From a bacterium (GTDB lineage: Bacteria > Patescibacteriota > Saccharimonadia > Saccharimonadales > UBA4665), in NCBI GenBank assembly GCA_021800155.1, contig JAJYZG010000003.1, positions 1-64,000 on the forward strand: DNA of 64,000 bases. Direction: 5' to 3'. How positions within the stretch are numbered: position 1 is the stretch's first letter; each line of letters opens with the position of its first letter. Both the position numbers and the translations under genes were made by a program. This document shows positions 26,896-35,888 of this stretch, piece by piece. A model generated the notes under the pieces. It was not told where the DNA came from and made no database searches. It worked only from the letters and a program-made list of their open reading frames with translations.

Positions 26896-26972
26896 GGCCC
26901 CTTCGTCTAGCGGTCCAGGACTCCGGGTTCTCAGTCCGGCAATCGCGGGTTCGAATCCCGCAGGGGTCACCA
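26896..26972 (+). tRNA. tRNA-Glu (anticodon CTC), CCA encoded
   Basis: GGCCCCT...CCGGGTTCTCAGTCCGG...GCGGGTTCGAATCCCGC AGGGGTC A CCA folds as cloverleaf. Confidence 0.93.
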
Positions 26973-27182
26973 AAGTGTTTATGGTATGTAATAATTTTGT
27001 AACCATGTTTGATTTTTCGTGCTGGAATTATAGGGTAAACATGAGTAGGACCGGTTATGGCACGAGCCATTCTTTATGAACAGTATGGCCTTTGCATCTA
27101 CAATCCCTAAATTAAGTTTTAGTTTATTGTGTAGTAGCAGCCTACAAAAACATAGGCATGAGAGAAACATTGCTATAACTGA

Positions 27183-27818
27183 CTAGTAGGTATTAGCGCC
27201 AATAGTTTTAGCCATATCAAGGACTCCTTTAGTTAGTCGTTATTGTATGCTACAGTGTCCTCGAATTATCTGAACCTGGAAACATAGCTAAAACGAGTAA
27301 CGGAATTAGTGTGAAGCGATAAAGTCGCTCAGCGTCGGTTTGGTATCCTCAAATGTGCCGTGCTGGATGTCGGGGACCTTAAGTGGTTTTTCAGCCATGT
27401 TTAATCGGGTTGTCGTTTAGTGCGTAGGGGGCAAGGCTACGAGGTGAGACCTTTCCTTTATACCAGCTGTTTTTAACTGCTCTCGTGCCTTTTGCCCTTT
27501 TGTTTCTTAGTTGCCTTCAGAGGGGGCCGATAGTCGGTTTCATATGGAACCTTATTCATAGCGAGAATTACTGCAATACTAACGGTGTCTAACTGTTACT
27601 ATTTTCGTAACATTATCTCATCAGATTAATGAGTAACCCGTAAACCACTACCTTTCCCGATCTGAGTGGCTATCATAGTTTGGTGAACAGTTTTACTCTC
27701 TATTATGATCCTGTCGTTCACCATAGACTTAGTGGCGGAGCCACCCTCACTCAAATACTATCCCACAATCCTTAGGCAATCCGCCAGCCCTAACAGCTCC
27801 CCGAAAAGACTTAAGCAT
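27183..27818 (-). other. Region with five tiny tandem ORFs on the minus strand and many short hairpins
   Basis: ATG ORFs at 27747..27818, 27626..27724, 27473..27559, 27306..27398, 27183..27215; hairpins listed in findings. Confidence 0.35.
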
Positions 27819-27852
27819 AGGTCCAATGAAGATATGGCCGGGTATTGTTAAT

Positions 27853-28494
27853 TTATGGTTTAGTTATGATCGCAAGATTAGATTGGTGCTGGATCCGGAC
27901 GTTTGAAACCGTAAAGAAGTCATTAACAGCTCTTGTGGCCCCCGGGAGACTGCTGCGGTTATAGTCATCAACAATTACCGCACCTCCCGAGCTTAAACGC
28001 GGCCAGACTATTTCCAGGCTTCCATAGATTGAACGATAGAAGTCTGAATCAATAAAAGCAAAGGCAATTTGGTTGGGCAAGTCTTTACTTTTGAGCTCAT
28101 TAAACCATGCCTTATGAATTAACGGTGGTTTCAGATGGGCGTGCTTAAAGTTGCGCACTAACTGTCGTTTAGAAGCTTTGAGCTCGCCTGCCCTAAAATT
28201 GGATCCGGCGACTGAAGCATCTTCAATCGTCTTGCCAGGTAGACCTTCGAATGAATCATAAACATGGAAGCGTCTGGTGGTAGCAGCAACTGCCAGTAGC
28301 CTGGCAATAAATAATGAGGTAGTTCCTAAATAGCAGCCAAATTCGACAATATCGCCCGGGATGTGATGTTCTAGTGCTTGATCAAGTCGTTTTAGTATCA
28401 GGGCTAGACGCTCTTGATCCATCTGATCGCTTATAAGTTGATGCCGTTCTATAATTTGACTGATCGAGTTTGCAATATTTCCCGGCACAGGCAT
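27853..28494 (-). CDS. TylF/macrocin O-methyltransferase-like protein
   Basis: PGDIVEFGCYLGTTSLFIARLL, RFHVYDSFEGLP, IAFAFIDSDFYRSIYGSLEIVWPRLSSGGAVIVDDY. Confidence 0.82.
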   Translation of the reverse strand: MPVPGNIANSISQIIERHQLISDQMDQERLALILKRLDQALEHHIPGDIVEFGCYLGTTSLFIARLLAVAATTRRFHVYDSFEGLPGKTIEDASVAGSNFRAGELKASKRQLVRNFKHAHLKPPLIHKAWFNELKSKDLPNQIAFAFIDSDFYRSIYGSLEIVWPRLSSGGAVIVDDYNRSSLPGATRAVNDFFTVSNVRIQHQSNLAIITKP

Positions 28495-28507
28495 GCTTTA
28501 TCTAGTG

Positions 28508-28936
28508 TTAGTCGATATTATTTAAGAAATCTACAAGTTCTCTAGGTGTCATTTCGGCTTTGACGATATAGCCGTCTGCTTGTCTTTCAATATCCTGCCT
28601 AACATCTTCGCGCTGCTCGAGGTTAGTCGTAATTATAATCTTGGCTTTCAGATGCGGGGTTTTGTTGGGGTCACGCAAGGTGCGCAAGATTTCTATACCG
28701 GTCACATTAGGCAACATCAGATCAAGCAGAATGATATCATAAGCGTCGCTTTGAGCCAGCGTTAAGCCCCTGGCTCCGTCAACCTCAAGGGTAACATCAT
28801 AACCAGCCTTGCTTAAGGCGCGGATGTAAAGTTCGCCAATAAAGCGCTCATCTTCGATGCAGAGAACTTTTTTAGTCGGATGTGAGTCGGCTGGCCTGAC
28901 AGTATCTCCTAGTGTTATTTGAGCGTCGTTATCCAT
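28508..28936 (-). CDS. Stand-alone receiver-domain response regulator
   Basis: KKVLCIEDERFIGELYIRAL, YDIILLDLMLPNVTGIEIL, AKIIITTNL; start set at MDNDAQITL because the longer ORF overlaps the upstream kinase. Confidence 0.85.
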   Translation of the reverse strand: MDNDAQITLGDTVRPADSHPTKKVLCIEDERFIGELYIRALSKAGYDVTLEVDGARGLTLAQSDAYDIILLDLMLPNVTGIEILRTLRDPNKTPHLKAKIIITTNLEQREDVRQDIERQADGYIVKAEMTPRELVDFLNNID

Positions 28937-28937
28937 A

Positions 28938-30476
28938 TTATCTCCTATAAAGTGAGTGGTTTTTGATCCAGCCGTGTGCACCACGGGTGATTTCTTTATT
29001 ATCACTGTTTTTATTGTCAGCGGCAAGGCTGGCATAAGGCTGGATTGAGAAACCGAATACGCTCCCTTCGCCCAGCTTAGAACGGACCCATATATTGCCG
29101 CCGTGGGCATTGACGATAGCCTTAGCTAAGTAGAGCCCTAATCCGGTTCCCCCAATTTGACTACGGTTATGGTGATCGCGGTAAAACTTAGTAAACAGAT
29201 TCGGCATAATGCTCGGACTAATGCCGAGGCCAAAGTCCTGAACCGTGGTTTCTACTAAACCTTCTTTGGATAAGTGAGCATCAACTTTGATTACCTTAGA
29301 GCTACCACTGTATTTAATGGCGTTATCTAATAAATTGTTAATAACCTCATATATGCTTAAGTGATCTACGCCGACGCTTGGTAGATTGGGTGCAATGTTG
29401 GTTTCAATTGTGATACCTCGAACCTTAGCGCGTAAGCTGATAGCATTGACAGCGTCAACTACTATGTTTCGCCAATTTTCTTCATTTAACGATAGTTGCA
29501 ATTGGTCGTTATCTACTCTAGCGACATTCAAAATATTATTTACAAATACTGATAGCTGCTGGGCCGTAGCATTCATTTTTTCGATAAACTGGGATAGGTC
29601 GCTATTCCCAAGGTCTTTTGTTTCATCTTCTAGTGCCTCGATATAACCTCTAAGAAGGGTCAGGGGTGTTCGCAGTTCATGTACACTTAGAGCGACAAAA
29701 CTAACAGCTTGATCGTCTTGAGAATATTGCTTGGTGTGATCAAACAATACAGCCATGGTTTCATAATGTTCCGGATTGTCTTTGTTGTAGTAAGCTGCAA
29801 GATCAAATAGCAATGTCGGATGGTTGTCCAAGACATTGAGACGTACCCGTTCCCAGCTCATCGTCGCGGTGGCACTGCTGGTCTTTACTTGTTTGAGCCA
29901 ACGTTCGAACGTGTTTTCGCTCGGGAAAGACATATCCAAGACCATATAAAAATTTTTACCAATCATATCAGCCGTGCTGATCCCGATATATTTACCGGCG
30001 GCAACGTTGGCAAACACAATCGTTTCAACAGGGTCTAATACAAATAAAGGTAGTGGTAAATTGTTCGCCACAAAGTTTACACTTAATTCGGAACCTGGCT
30101 GATTTGGTGCGTTGGCGACAGTCATAGTCAGCTGCAGAACTTTTGCCGATAAATCGGCGACCAGTTCGCGACCAATTTTCAGCTGATCGATATTAGGCGG
30201 CGGCAGACCTCCTGCCGGTGTAATGTTAATAACCAGCTGCCATAGAGCTCTGAGAGGCGCGATTAAGTGGTTGCTTAGGATGATGGCTAAGCTAAAGCTG
30301 AGAACTAGCGCAACACCCAAGAGCGCGATCGAGTAGCCCAGATCATTTAAGTGGAGATAAGTTTTAAGTGTTATCCAGCTAGCAATCAATATAACATTTG
30401 CTGCCAGCAGCATCAGTATCAAGCTGGTTAAGTACTGTCGTTTGGTACGACTTAAATAATCCGAACTGCTCGCCAT
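28938..30476 (-). CDS. Membrane-bound PAS sensor histidine kinase
   Basis: Two N-terminal TMs, VALSVHELRTPLTLLRGYIEAL, DNAIKYSGSS, GTGLGLYLAKAIVNAHGGNIWVRS. Confidence 0.92.
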   Translation of the reverse strand: MASSSDYLSRTKRQYLTSLILMLLAANVILIASWITLKTYLHLNDLGYSIALLGVALVLSFSLAIILSNHLIAPLRALWQLVINITPAGGLPPPNIDQLKIGRELVADLSAKVLQLTMTVANAPNQPGSELSVNFVANNLPLPLFVLDPVETIVFANVAAGKYIGISTADMIGKNFYMVLDMSFPSENTFERWLKQVKTSSATATMSWERVRLNVLDNHPTLLFDLAAYYNKDNPEHYETMAVLFDHTKQYSQDDQAVSFVALSVHELRTPLTLLRGYIEALEDETKDLGNSDLSQFIEKMNATAQQLSVFVNNILNVARVDNDQLQLSLNEENWRNIVVDAVNAISLRAKVRGITIETNIAPNLPSVGVDHLSIYEVINNLLDNAIKYSGSSKVIKVDAHLSKEGLVETTVQDFGLGISPSIMPNLFTKFYRDHHNRSQIGGTGLGLYLAKAIVNAHGGNIWVRSKLGEGSVFGFSIQPYASLAADNKNSDNKEITRGAHGWIKNHSLYRR

Positions 30477-30505
30477 GGCTAGCTCACCCTATTATACCCA
30501 TAGGC

Positions 30506-31780
30506 TTAATTATATGATGCCTCATTGGCTGAAGCTAAGACTGTAATCCAGGTTTGTCCGGCATTAAGTTTCAGCGGTTGGCCGCTAGATGTTGTAAATT
30601 CCAGTGGCGCATCGATACTCGGCTTATTCCATTGTCCGATTGTGACAGATCCGTCTTGAAAGACTAAGGCTTTCCCACTGCCGATGTCTTGATACACTGA
30701 GTAATACGCGTTAGAACTATCTAGGCTTCCTTGGCTCCATGGCACCACCATTCCTATAACAACTTTGGGGCTTAATTGCTGATTAGTATTGGCATCGATT
30801 TGCGGTGCTCCTCCTTCACTACGGTTATAGCTATCGGTAATCGGGTTGTAGCTGTAGTGTACGTTATAGGTGGAGTATGAAATATTGAAGTTGATACTTG
30901 TAACATTAGGTTGTTTGGCTGGGGTGTCGGCTTTGCGTGGCCAGCCGCTGAAACTGCTATTAATCCAACCAAGCGAAGACTCAAGCTTAAATATGTTTTG
31001 CAGGTTGGTATAGAGATTGTGCGGTGCCGAGCGGCTATTAATTCTGGTAGCATAATTTGCGTAATCTAATAGGTCAATGTTCTCAACGTTTTCCGTATTT
31101 ATGTCATTCAGGGCCTGAGGACTGCCACCGGCGTGAACATAAGGTGCATTAAACCCGAGCTCCCAGTCAATAAAATATGGTCGAGCCGAGCGGACCGGTC
31201 CGATATAGGTTGGTAACTGGTCCTGGTAAAGTGCCATAAAGCGGGAAATTCCGCCTTCTGTTAGAGCTTCAAAAACTACACCGGCTTGGCTGAGTCCCGA
31301 CTGTGGTCTGGCAGGAGGGGTGTTCTCAATCATAACTGCAGTTATTGGTCGATTATTAAGGCTGGGCGGTATTGCCAGGCCGGTTAGGGTCGAAACGATC
31401 GTGTTAATAGTTGGGGTTTTAGCTTTTGGTTTTGTTGCGACCGGTATATTAACTGTTAACGGTTTGTGGCTATAAGCAAGATAGACGAGTCCACTGCCGG
31501 CCGCAATGACCACTGCCAATGTTACTCCAACGACGATCCAAGTTTGTTTTTTGCTTAGCCGCCAGAATTTATGCTTTTTGGCATTTATAAGCGCTAATCG
31601 CCCGAGCAGCGGTTCATGGGATGGGTGCGTGCTAGGCTCTGCGCCAATATCTGTTCTATGAGAATTGTTGTCGCTGGCAGCCACTTGGTCGGGGGTTCTG
31701 AAGTTGTGCTCTGGGTATGCTCGCGCCGGTTTGCGACCTACGGGTGACACAGCCGGATTTGGCCGGATATCATCGTGCAT
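30506..31780 (-). CDS. DUF3048 (YerB-like) membrane-anchored protein
   Basis: RPITAVMIENTPPARPQSGLSQAGVVFEALTEGGISRFMALYQDQLPTYIGPVRSARPYFIDWE. Confidence 0.85.
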   Translation of the reverse strand: MHDDIRPNPAVSPVGRKPARAYPEHNFRTPDQVAASDNNSHRTDIGAEPSTHPSHEPLLGRLALINAKKHKFWRLSKKQTWIVVGVTLAVVIAAGSGLVYLAYSHKPLTVNIPVATKPKAKTPTINTIVSTLTGLAIPPSLNNRPITAVMIENTPPARPQSGLSQAGVVFEALTEGGISRFMALYQDQLPTYIGPVRSARPYFIDWELGFNAPYVHAGGSPQALNDINTENVENIDLLDYANYATRINSRSAPHNLYTNLQNIFKLESSLGWINSSFSGWPRKADTPAKQPNVTSINFNISYSTYNVHYSYNPITDSYNRSEGGAPQIDANTNQQLSPKVVIGMVVPWSQGSLDSSNAYYSVYQDIGSGKALVFQDGSVTIGQWNKPSIDAPLEFTTSSGQPLKLNAGQTWITVLASANEASYN

Positions 31781-31795
31781 AAGCTTAGTTTATCA

Positions 31796-33223
31796 TTAAA
31801 GAGACTCAATCTGCTGATTAATGCGTCTAAGTACACGTTCCTTGCCGAGCAATTCTAATGAGTCTGCCAGCTGAGGGCTGGCAACGGCTTGGGTCGTAGC
31901 CACTCTTATTAGGCTGAAAAGTACAGCCGGAGATTGGTTGGTCAGTTCAAGTAGCGCGTTAAGCTTGAGACTTAAGTCGCTGACAGTAAAGTCGCTTAAG
32001 TCAAATTGCTCGTAGGCTTGCTCCAGCAAGTTTTTTAGTGTTTCGTGGCTAAGAGCTGAGAGTTTGGCATTGTTATTAATCAGGTCAGGGTCGATCGGCA
32101 GATCTACGAAAAAGTAGCGCGTGAGCGATGGCAGTTCAGCCAGGTATTTAAGCCGTTCTTGAATTAAGCCTAGAACACGGCGTTGGTAATCGGCATCAAA
32201 CTTGGTTGCTTCCGGTGGCCAGAATTTTTTTGCTCTCAGTTCAAGCTCAGCAATCGGCAACTGACGGATATGAGCGCCGTTCATCCAGAGCAGCCGCTTT
32301 TCGTCGAAGCGTGCGCCACTTTTGCCAACACGATCCAGAGAGAAAGTTTTTATCAGTTCTTCCCGGCTAAAGATCTCTTTAGTAGTACCGTCGTTCCAGC
32401 CGAGTGACGCCATAAAATTAATCAAAGCATCTGGCAAGAAACCTTCGCGTAAATAATCGAGAATGTCTTCAGCCCCGTCGCGCTTAGACAGCTTTTTATT
32501 ACCAGAAGGTCCAAGTACCGGCGGTGGCGTGGCGAATGCCGGATGCTCAATCTTAAGAGCCTCGTATAGGTTCAGGTAGTTGGGTATTGAGGCAATGAAT
32601 TCTTGCCCGCGGATGACGTGACTAATTTGCATTTCGTAGTCATCAACGATATGAGCAAAATTATATGTAGGATAGCCATCGGATTTAATCAGGACAAAAT
32701 CATCTATTGCATCAGCTTTAGCCGCCAGATCACCCATAATAATGTCGTGCCAGGCATAATCCTTAGGCACACTTTTAAAACGCAAGGGCAATTGAGCATA
32801 AACCCAATCCGGCGGATGGTCAGGACGATGATTACGGTAGAGGAACGGCTGGTGCTTTTTGGCTGCTTGATCGTGATACTTAGCTAATAGCTCCGGACTT
32901 AGCGGATCGGCGTAAGCCCGCCCTGATTTAATTAGACTGAGAGCCCAGTCGCGGTAGATGTTGAGGCGTTCACTTTGACGGTATGGGCCGTAAGGGCCGG
33001 CTTTGTCGGGCCCTTCATCGTAGTCAAGCTGTAGTGCGTTTAAGCAAGTAATAATGTGCTCGATACTTCCTTGTACTTCACGACTCTTGTCGGTATCCTC
33101 AATGCGTAATATAAATTGTCCTTCCTTCTGACGGGCCAACAACCAGGCGAATAGAGCAGTACGGATGCTCCCTACATGAAGATAGCCGGTGGGGCTGGGC
33201 GCAAAACGGGTTCGTACAGTCAT
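31796..33223 (-). CDS. gltX: Glutamyl-tRNA synthetase
   Basis: RFAPSPTGYLHVGSIRTALF, LRIEDTDKSR, KKLSKRDGAEDI. Confidence 0.96.
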   Translation of the reverse strand: MTVRTRFAPSPTGYLHVGSIRTALFAWLLARQKEGQFILRIEDTDKSREVQGSIEHIITCLNALQLDYDEGPDKAGPYGPYRQSERLNIYRDWALSLIKSGRAYADPLSPELLAKYHDQAAKKHQPFLYRNHRPDHPPDWVYAQLPLRFKSVPKDYAWHDIIMGDLAAKADAIDDFVLIKSDGYPTYNFAHIVDDYEMQISHVIRGQEFIASIPNYLNLYEALKIEHPAFATPPPVLGPSGNKKLSKRDGAEDILDYLREGFLPDALINFMASLGWNDGTTKEIFSREELIKTFSLDRVGKSGARFDEKRLLWMNGAHIRQLPIAELELRAKKFWPPEATKFDADYQRRVLGLIQERLKYLAELPSLTRYFFVDLPIDPDLINNNAKLSALSHETLKNLLEQAYEQFDLSDFTVSDLSLKLNALLELTNQSPAVLFSLIRVATTQAVASPQLADSLELLGKERVLRRINQQIESL

Positions 33224-33268
33224 TGATCTATATTAAAGTTTAAATTGCCAAGATGACCAAATGGATAT

Positions 33269-34258
33269 CTAAGAAGCCAGGGCTAGTTTCAGAATCTGGT
33301 TGGTGCTTAAACTGTTGTTGCCGCTAAGCTGGTACCAGACGCCCTTTTTGACCCAGGCAGCCTGGTCGTTGCCATAGAGATAGATCGTATTGCTATTAAC
33401 GTTGATTTTATGGTAGTTGCTGCCCTCAAGTGGAATGACCACGTTAGATACTAAAGCTGCAGTATTCCAGGTACTACTATGCTCAGTCAGTGTATAGCTA
33501 CGTGAATCAACGTTACTCTTAAAATCGAAACGCACAACCCCGGGATCGTATTCGATTGAAGCCAGAGAGTAACCAGATGGACGTTGATTTGGTAGGACGG
33601 CTGCAAATCCGGCATGTACGCTGGCTACTTTGACCATCACACCCGCCATATTGGCGTAAATTACATAAGCTAGTACCACAAGCGCCATTACGCCGATTAG
33701 TCCTGCGGCTGCCAGATGGCTATGTTTACGACGTTTACCGTGTAGCGCTCTGAGCTCCTTTTTAGTGAGTTTTGGCTGGGTATGGCTGTTAGCATTTTCC
33801 AGGGCTCTCTCGTCTACTCCGGCGAGTGACGTGACAGCAATAGCTTGTGCCTCGAGAGTTGATGCTGCAGTCGGCCTAACATGTGACGTAGTTTGAGCGC
33901 TGTGAGTCAAGGCGCCAAAACGAGATATTTTTTGGCTTTTAGCAAAACTTTGTGCTCGTCGCAGAAGCTGTTTATCGACATTGCCGACGTAAGCCGGGGT
34001 AGTTATTAGCGGTTGTTGATCATTTGTGTCAAGTGGTGCGTAGGCTTGGCTGACCATGCGAGCAGTCTTTTGCGGTTTACTGACGGCGCTGCGCATTAGG
34101 GTGTGAGTCGGTTGGGGCTGTTTGGTTACGTGATGAGGCAGCGAGTGCGTACCGGGAGTTCGCTGACGGGGCGCTAAAATGTCCATGCTCATAGGCATAG
34201 GCTTATGTCCGTTATAGTCGAACCCGTTTATTTTTATACTGGCCCGTGTTGGCTGCAC
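33269..34258 (-). CDS. Hypothetical protein: disordered N-terminus, one TM, extracytoplasmic domain
   Basis: TM LAAAGLIGVMALVVLAYVIYANM; GTG start. Confidence 0.6.
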   Translation of the reverse strand: MQPTRASIKINGFDYNGHKPMPMSMDILAPRQRTPGTHSLPHHVTKQPQPTHTLMRSAVSKPQKTARMVSQAYAPLDTNDQQPLITTPAYVGNVDKQLLRRAQSFAKSQKISRFGALTHSAQTTSHVRPTAASTLEAQAIAVTSLAGVDERALENANSHTQPKLTKKELRALHGKRRKHSHLAAAGLIGVMALVVLAYVIYANMAGVMVKVASVHAGFAAVLPNQRPSGYSLASIEYDPGVVRFDFKSNVDSRSYTLTEHSSTWNTAALVSNVVIPLEGSNYHKINVNSNTIYLYGNDQAAWVKKGVWYQLSGNNSLSTNQILKLALAS

Positions 34259-34433
34259 GTTTTTTATTTCCCGTTTACTCTCTTATTTTAACATAACCGT
34301 TATACTGGCTTTTGTCTATCTTAATCCTACTTGTGCTTGCTAGCAAGTCAACTTAGAATGAGAGGTACTTTTATTAACGATTTACTTTTTTTAAGCTGCC
34401 CTCAATCATTGGCTGTTAAGGTGGAATAAGTAG

Positions 34434-35888
34434 ATGATGGAATATCTTGATCCGGTTAAACAAAAGAACTATCGCATTAAATTGTGGTTAGGTTATGGTT
34501 TCATTACTATCGGAATTGCTATTGGCAGCATTATTTTATTATGGGAAGCTTACGGGTATAGTGTTAGAAACGGTCAGGTAGTTCAGGACGGCATGGTGTT
34601 TCTCTCTAGTCAACCCAACCCCGCTTCAATTTATATTAACGGTGTGTTGAACTCAGCTACCACCAACACGCGGCTGACAATACCAGCAGGTGTTTATAAG
34701 TTCATGTTAACTGCATCCGGCTATCGGCCTTGGGTTCATAACATTCCGATATTGGGCGGTCAAGTTGAACACTATGACTATCCCCTACTGTTTCCGACAA
34801 AGCTAAGTAGCACTAAAATTGCCAGTTTTTCTGCTGCCCCGGCTTTTGCTACGCAAAGTCCATCTCAGCAATATTTAGTAGTGGCTAACCCGTCGAACTT
34901 TACTAGTTTTTATTTCTACAATCTGACGGCTCCGACTACCCCTCCAGTTATTTTGAACCTGCCATCCGGTCTAATTACGCCGGCGGTTACGTCACAGAGC
35001 TGGCAAGTGATCGGTTGGGCCGACGATAATTCGCATCTGCTGCTAGAGCATCTCTATGACGGAACAAGCGAATACATTGAGCTTGATACGTCTAATCCGG
35101 CGAACTCGATTAATATTAACAAGACCTTTAACGTTAACCCCACTAAAGTTACTTTTGATAACCTTAAATATAACCAATTTTACCTGTATGACGGCTTGAC
35201 TCAAGTTTTATCGCAAGCCGTTATTGGCAATCCAGTCACGCAAGTAGCCACAGGTGTGCTAGCCTACGACAGTTATGGAAACAATCAATTGCTCTATACG
35301 ACTGCAGCAAATGCAGCTAACGGTCAGGTGAATGTCGATTTATACAGTTCAGGCAATACTTACTTCGTGCGCAACTTGCCGGTTGCAACCACTTATTTGT
35401 TAAATATGGCAAGTTTTAACGGTAATAATTATGCTGTTTTAGGGGATAGTTCCAGCGACTTTGTTTACATCTATCAAGACCCGCTTTCCCAGGCGACATC
35501 CGGTAGCAAGATCCTGCCGTTTCGGGCATTACAGATCAATGCCCCAAACTATGATTCATTTGCACCAACAGCTCAGTTTATTTTAGTCGAGAATGGTTCT
35601 GACTTTGCTCTATATGACATTTATAACGATGTGACGTATCACTATACTATTTCTGCTCCGTTGCAGACTCCCGAGGTGCATGTTCAGTGGATGGATGGCG
35701 ATCGCTTGGATTACGTCAGCAATAATACGCTCACGGTAATCGATTATGACAATACAAATCAAGCTAAGTTGACTAACGCTTTGCCGCAGTATCTTACTTT
35801 CTTTGCTCCTGATTACCACAGCTATTTTTCGTTAGTATCAAAAGGTACAGCAGTCGAGTTAAAGCAAATATCTTTACTGGCGTCTTAA
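34434..35888 (+). CDS. PEGA-domain membrane protein
   Basis: N-terminal TM; LSSQPNPASIYINGVLNSATTNTRLTIPAGVYKFMLTASGYRPW. Confidence 0.8.
   Translation: MMEYLDPVKQKNYRIKLWLGYGFITIGIAIGSIILLWEAYGYSVRNGQVVQDGMVFLSSQPNPASIYINGVLNSATTNTRLTIPAGVYKFMLTASGYRPWVHNIPILGGQVEHYDYPLLFPTKLSSTKIASFSAAPAFATQSPSQQYLVVANPSNFTSFYFYNLTAPTTPPVILNLPSGLITPAVTSQSWQVIGWADDNSHLLLEHLYDGTSEYIELDTSNPANSININKTFNVNPTKVTFDNLKYNQFYLYDGLTQVLSQAVIGNPVTQVATGVLAYDSYGNNQLLYTTAANAANGQVNVDLYSSGNTYFVRNLPVATTYLLNMASFNGNNYAVLGDSSSDFVYIYQDPLSQATSGSKILPFRALQINAPNYDSFAPTAQFILVENGSDFALYDIYNDVTYHYTISAPLQTPEVHVQWMDGDRLDYVSNNTLTVIDYDNTNQAKLTNALPQYLTFFAPDYHSYFSLVSKGTAVELKQISLLAS

Noticed and set aside
26979-27170. Minus-strand ORF of 63 aa
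   Set aside because: Cys/Leu/Asn-rich low-complexity translation in an AT-rich gap, no SD, no homology signal.
27183-27818. tmRNA with the 27306..27398 frame as tag
   Set aside because: No tRNA-like acceptor/T-arm on the minus strand and the peptide does not end in an ALAA-like degron.
28508-29110. Long form of the response regulator ORF
   Set aside because: First ~58 codons overlap the C-terminus of the kinase in another frame; MDNDAQ start at 28936 is more plausible.
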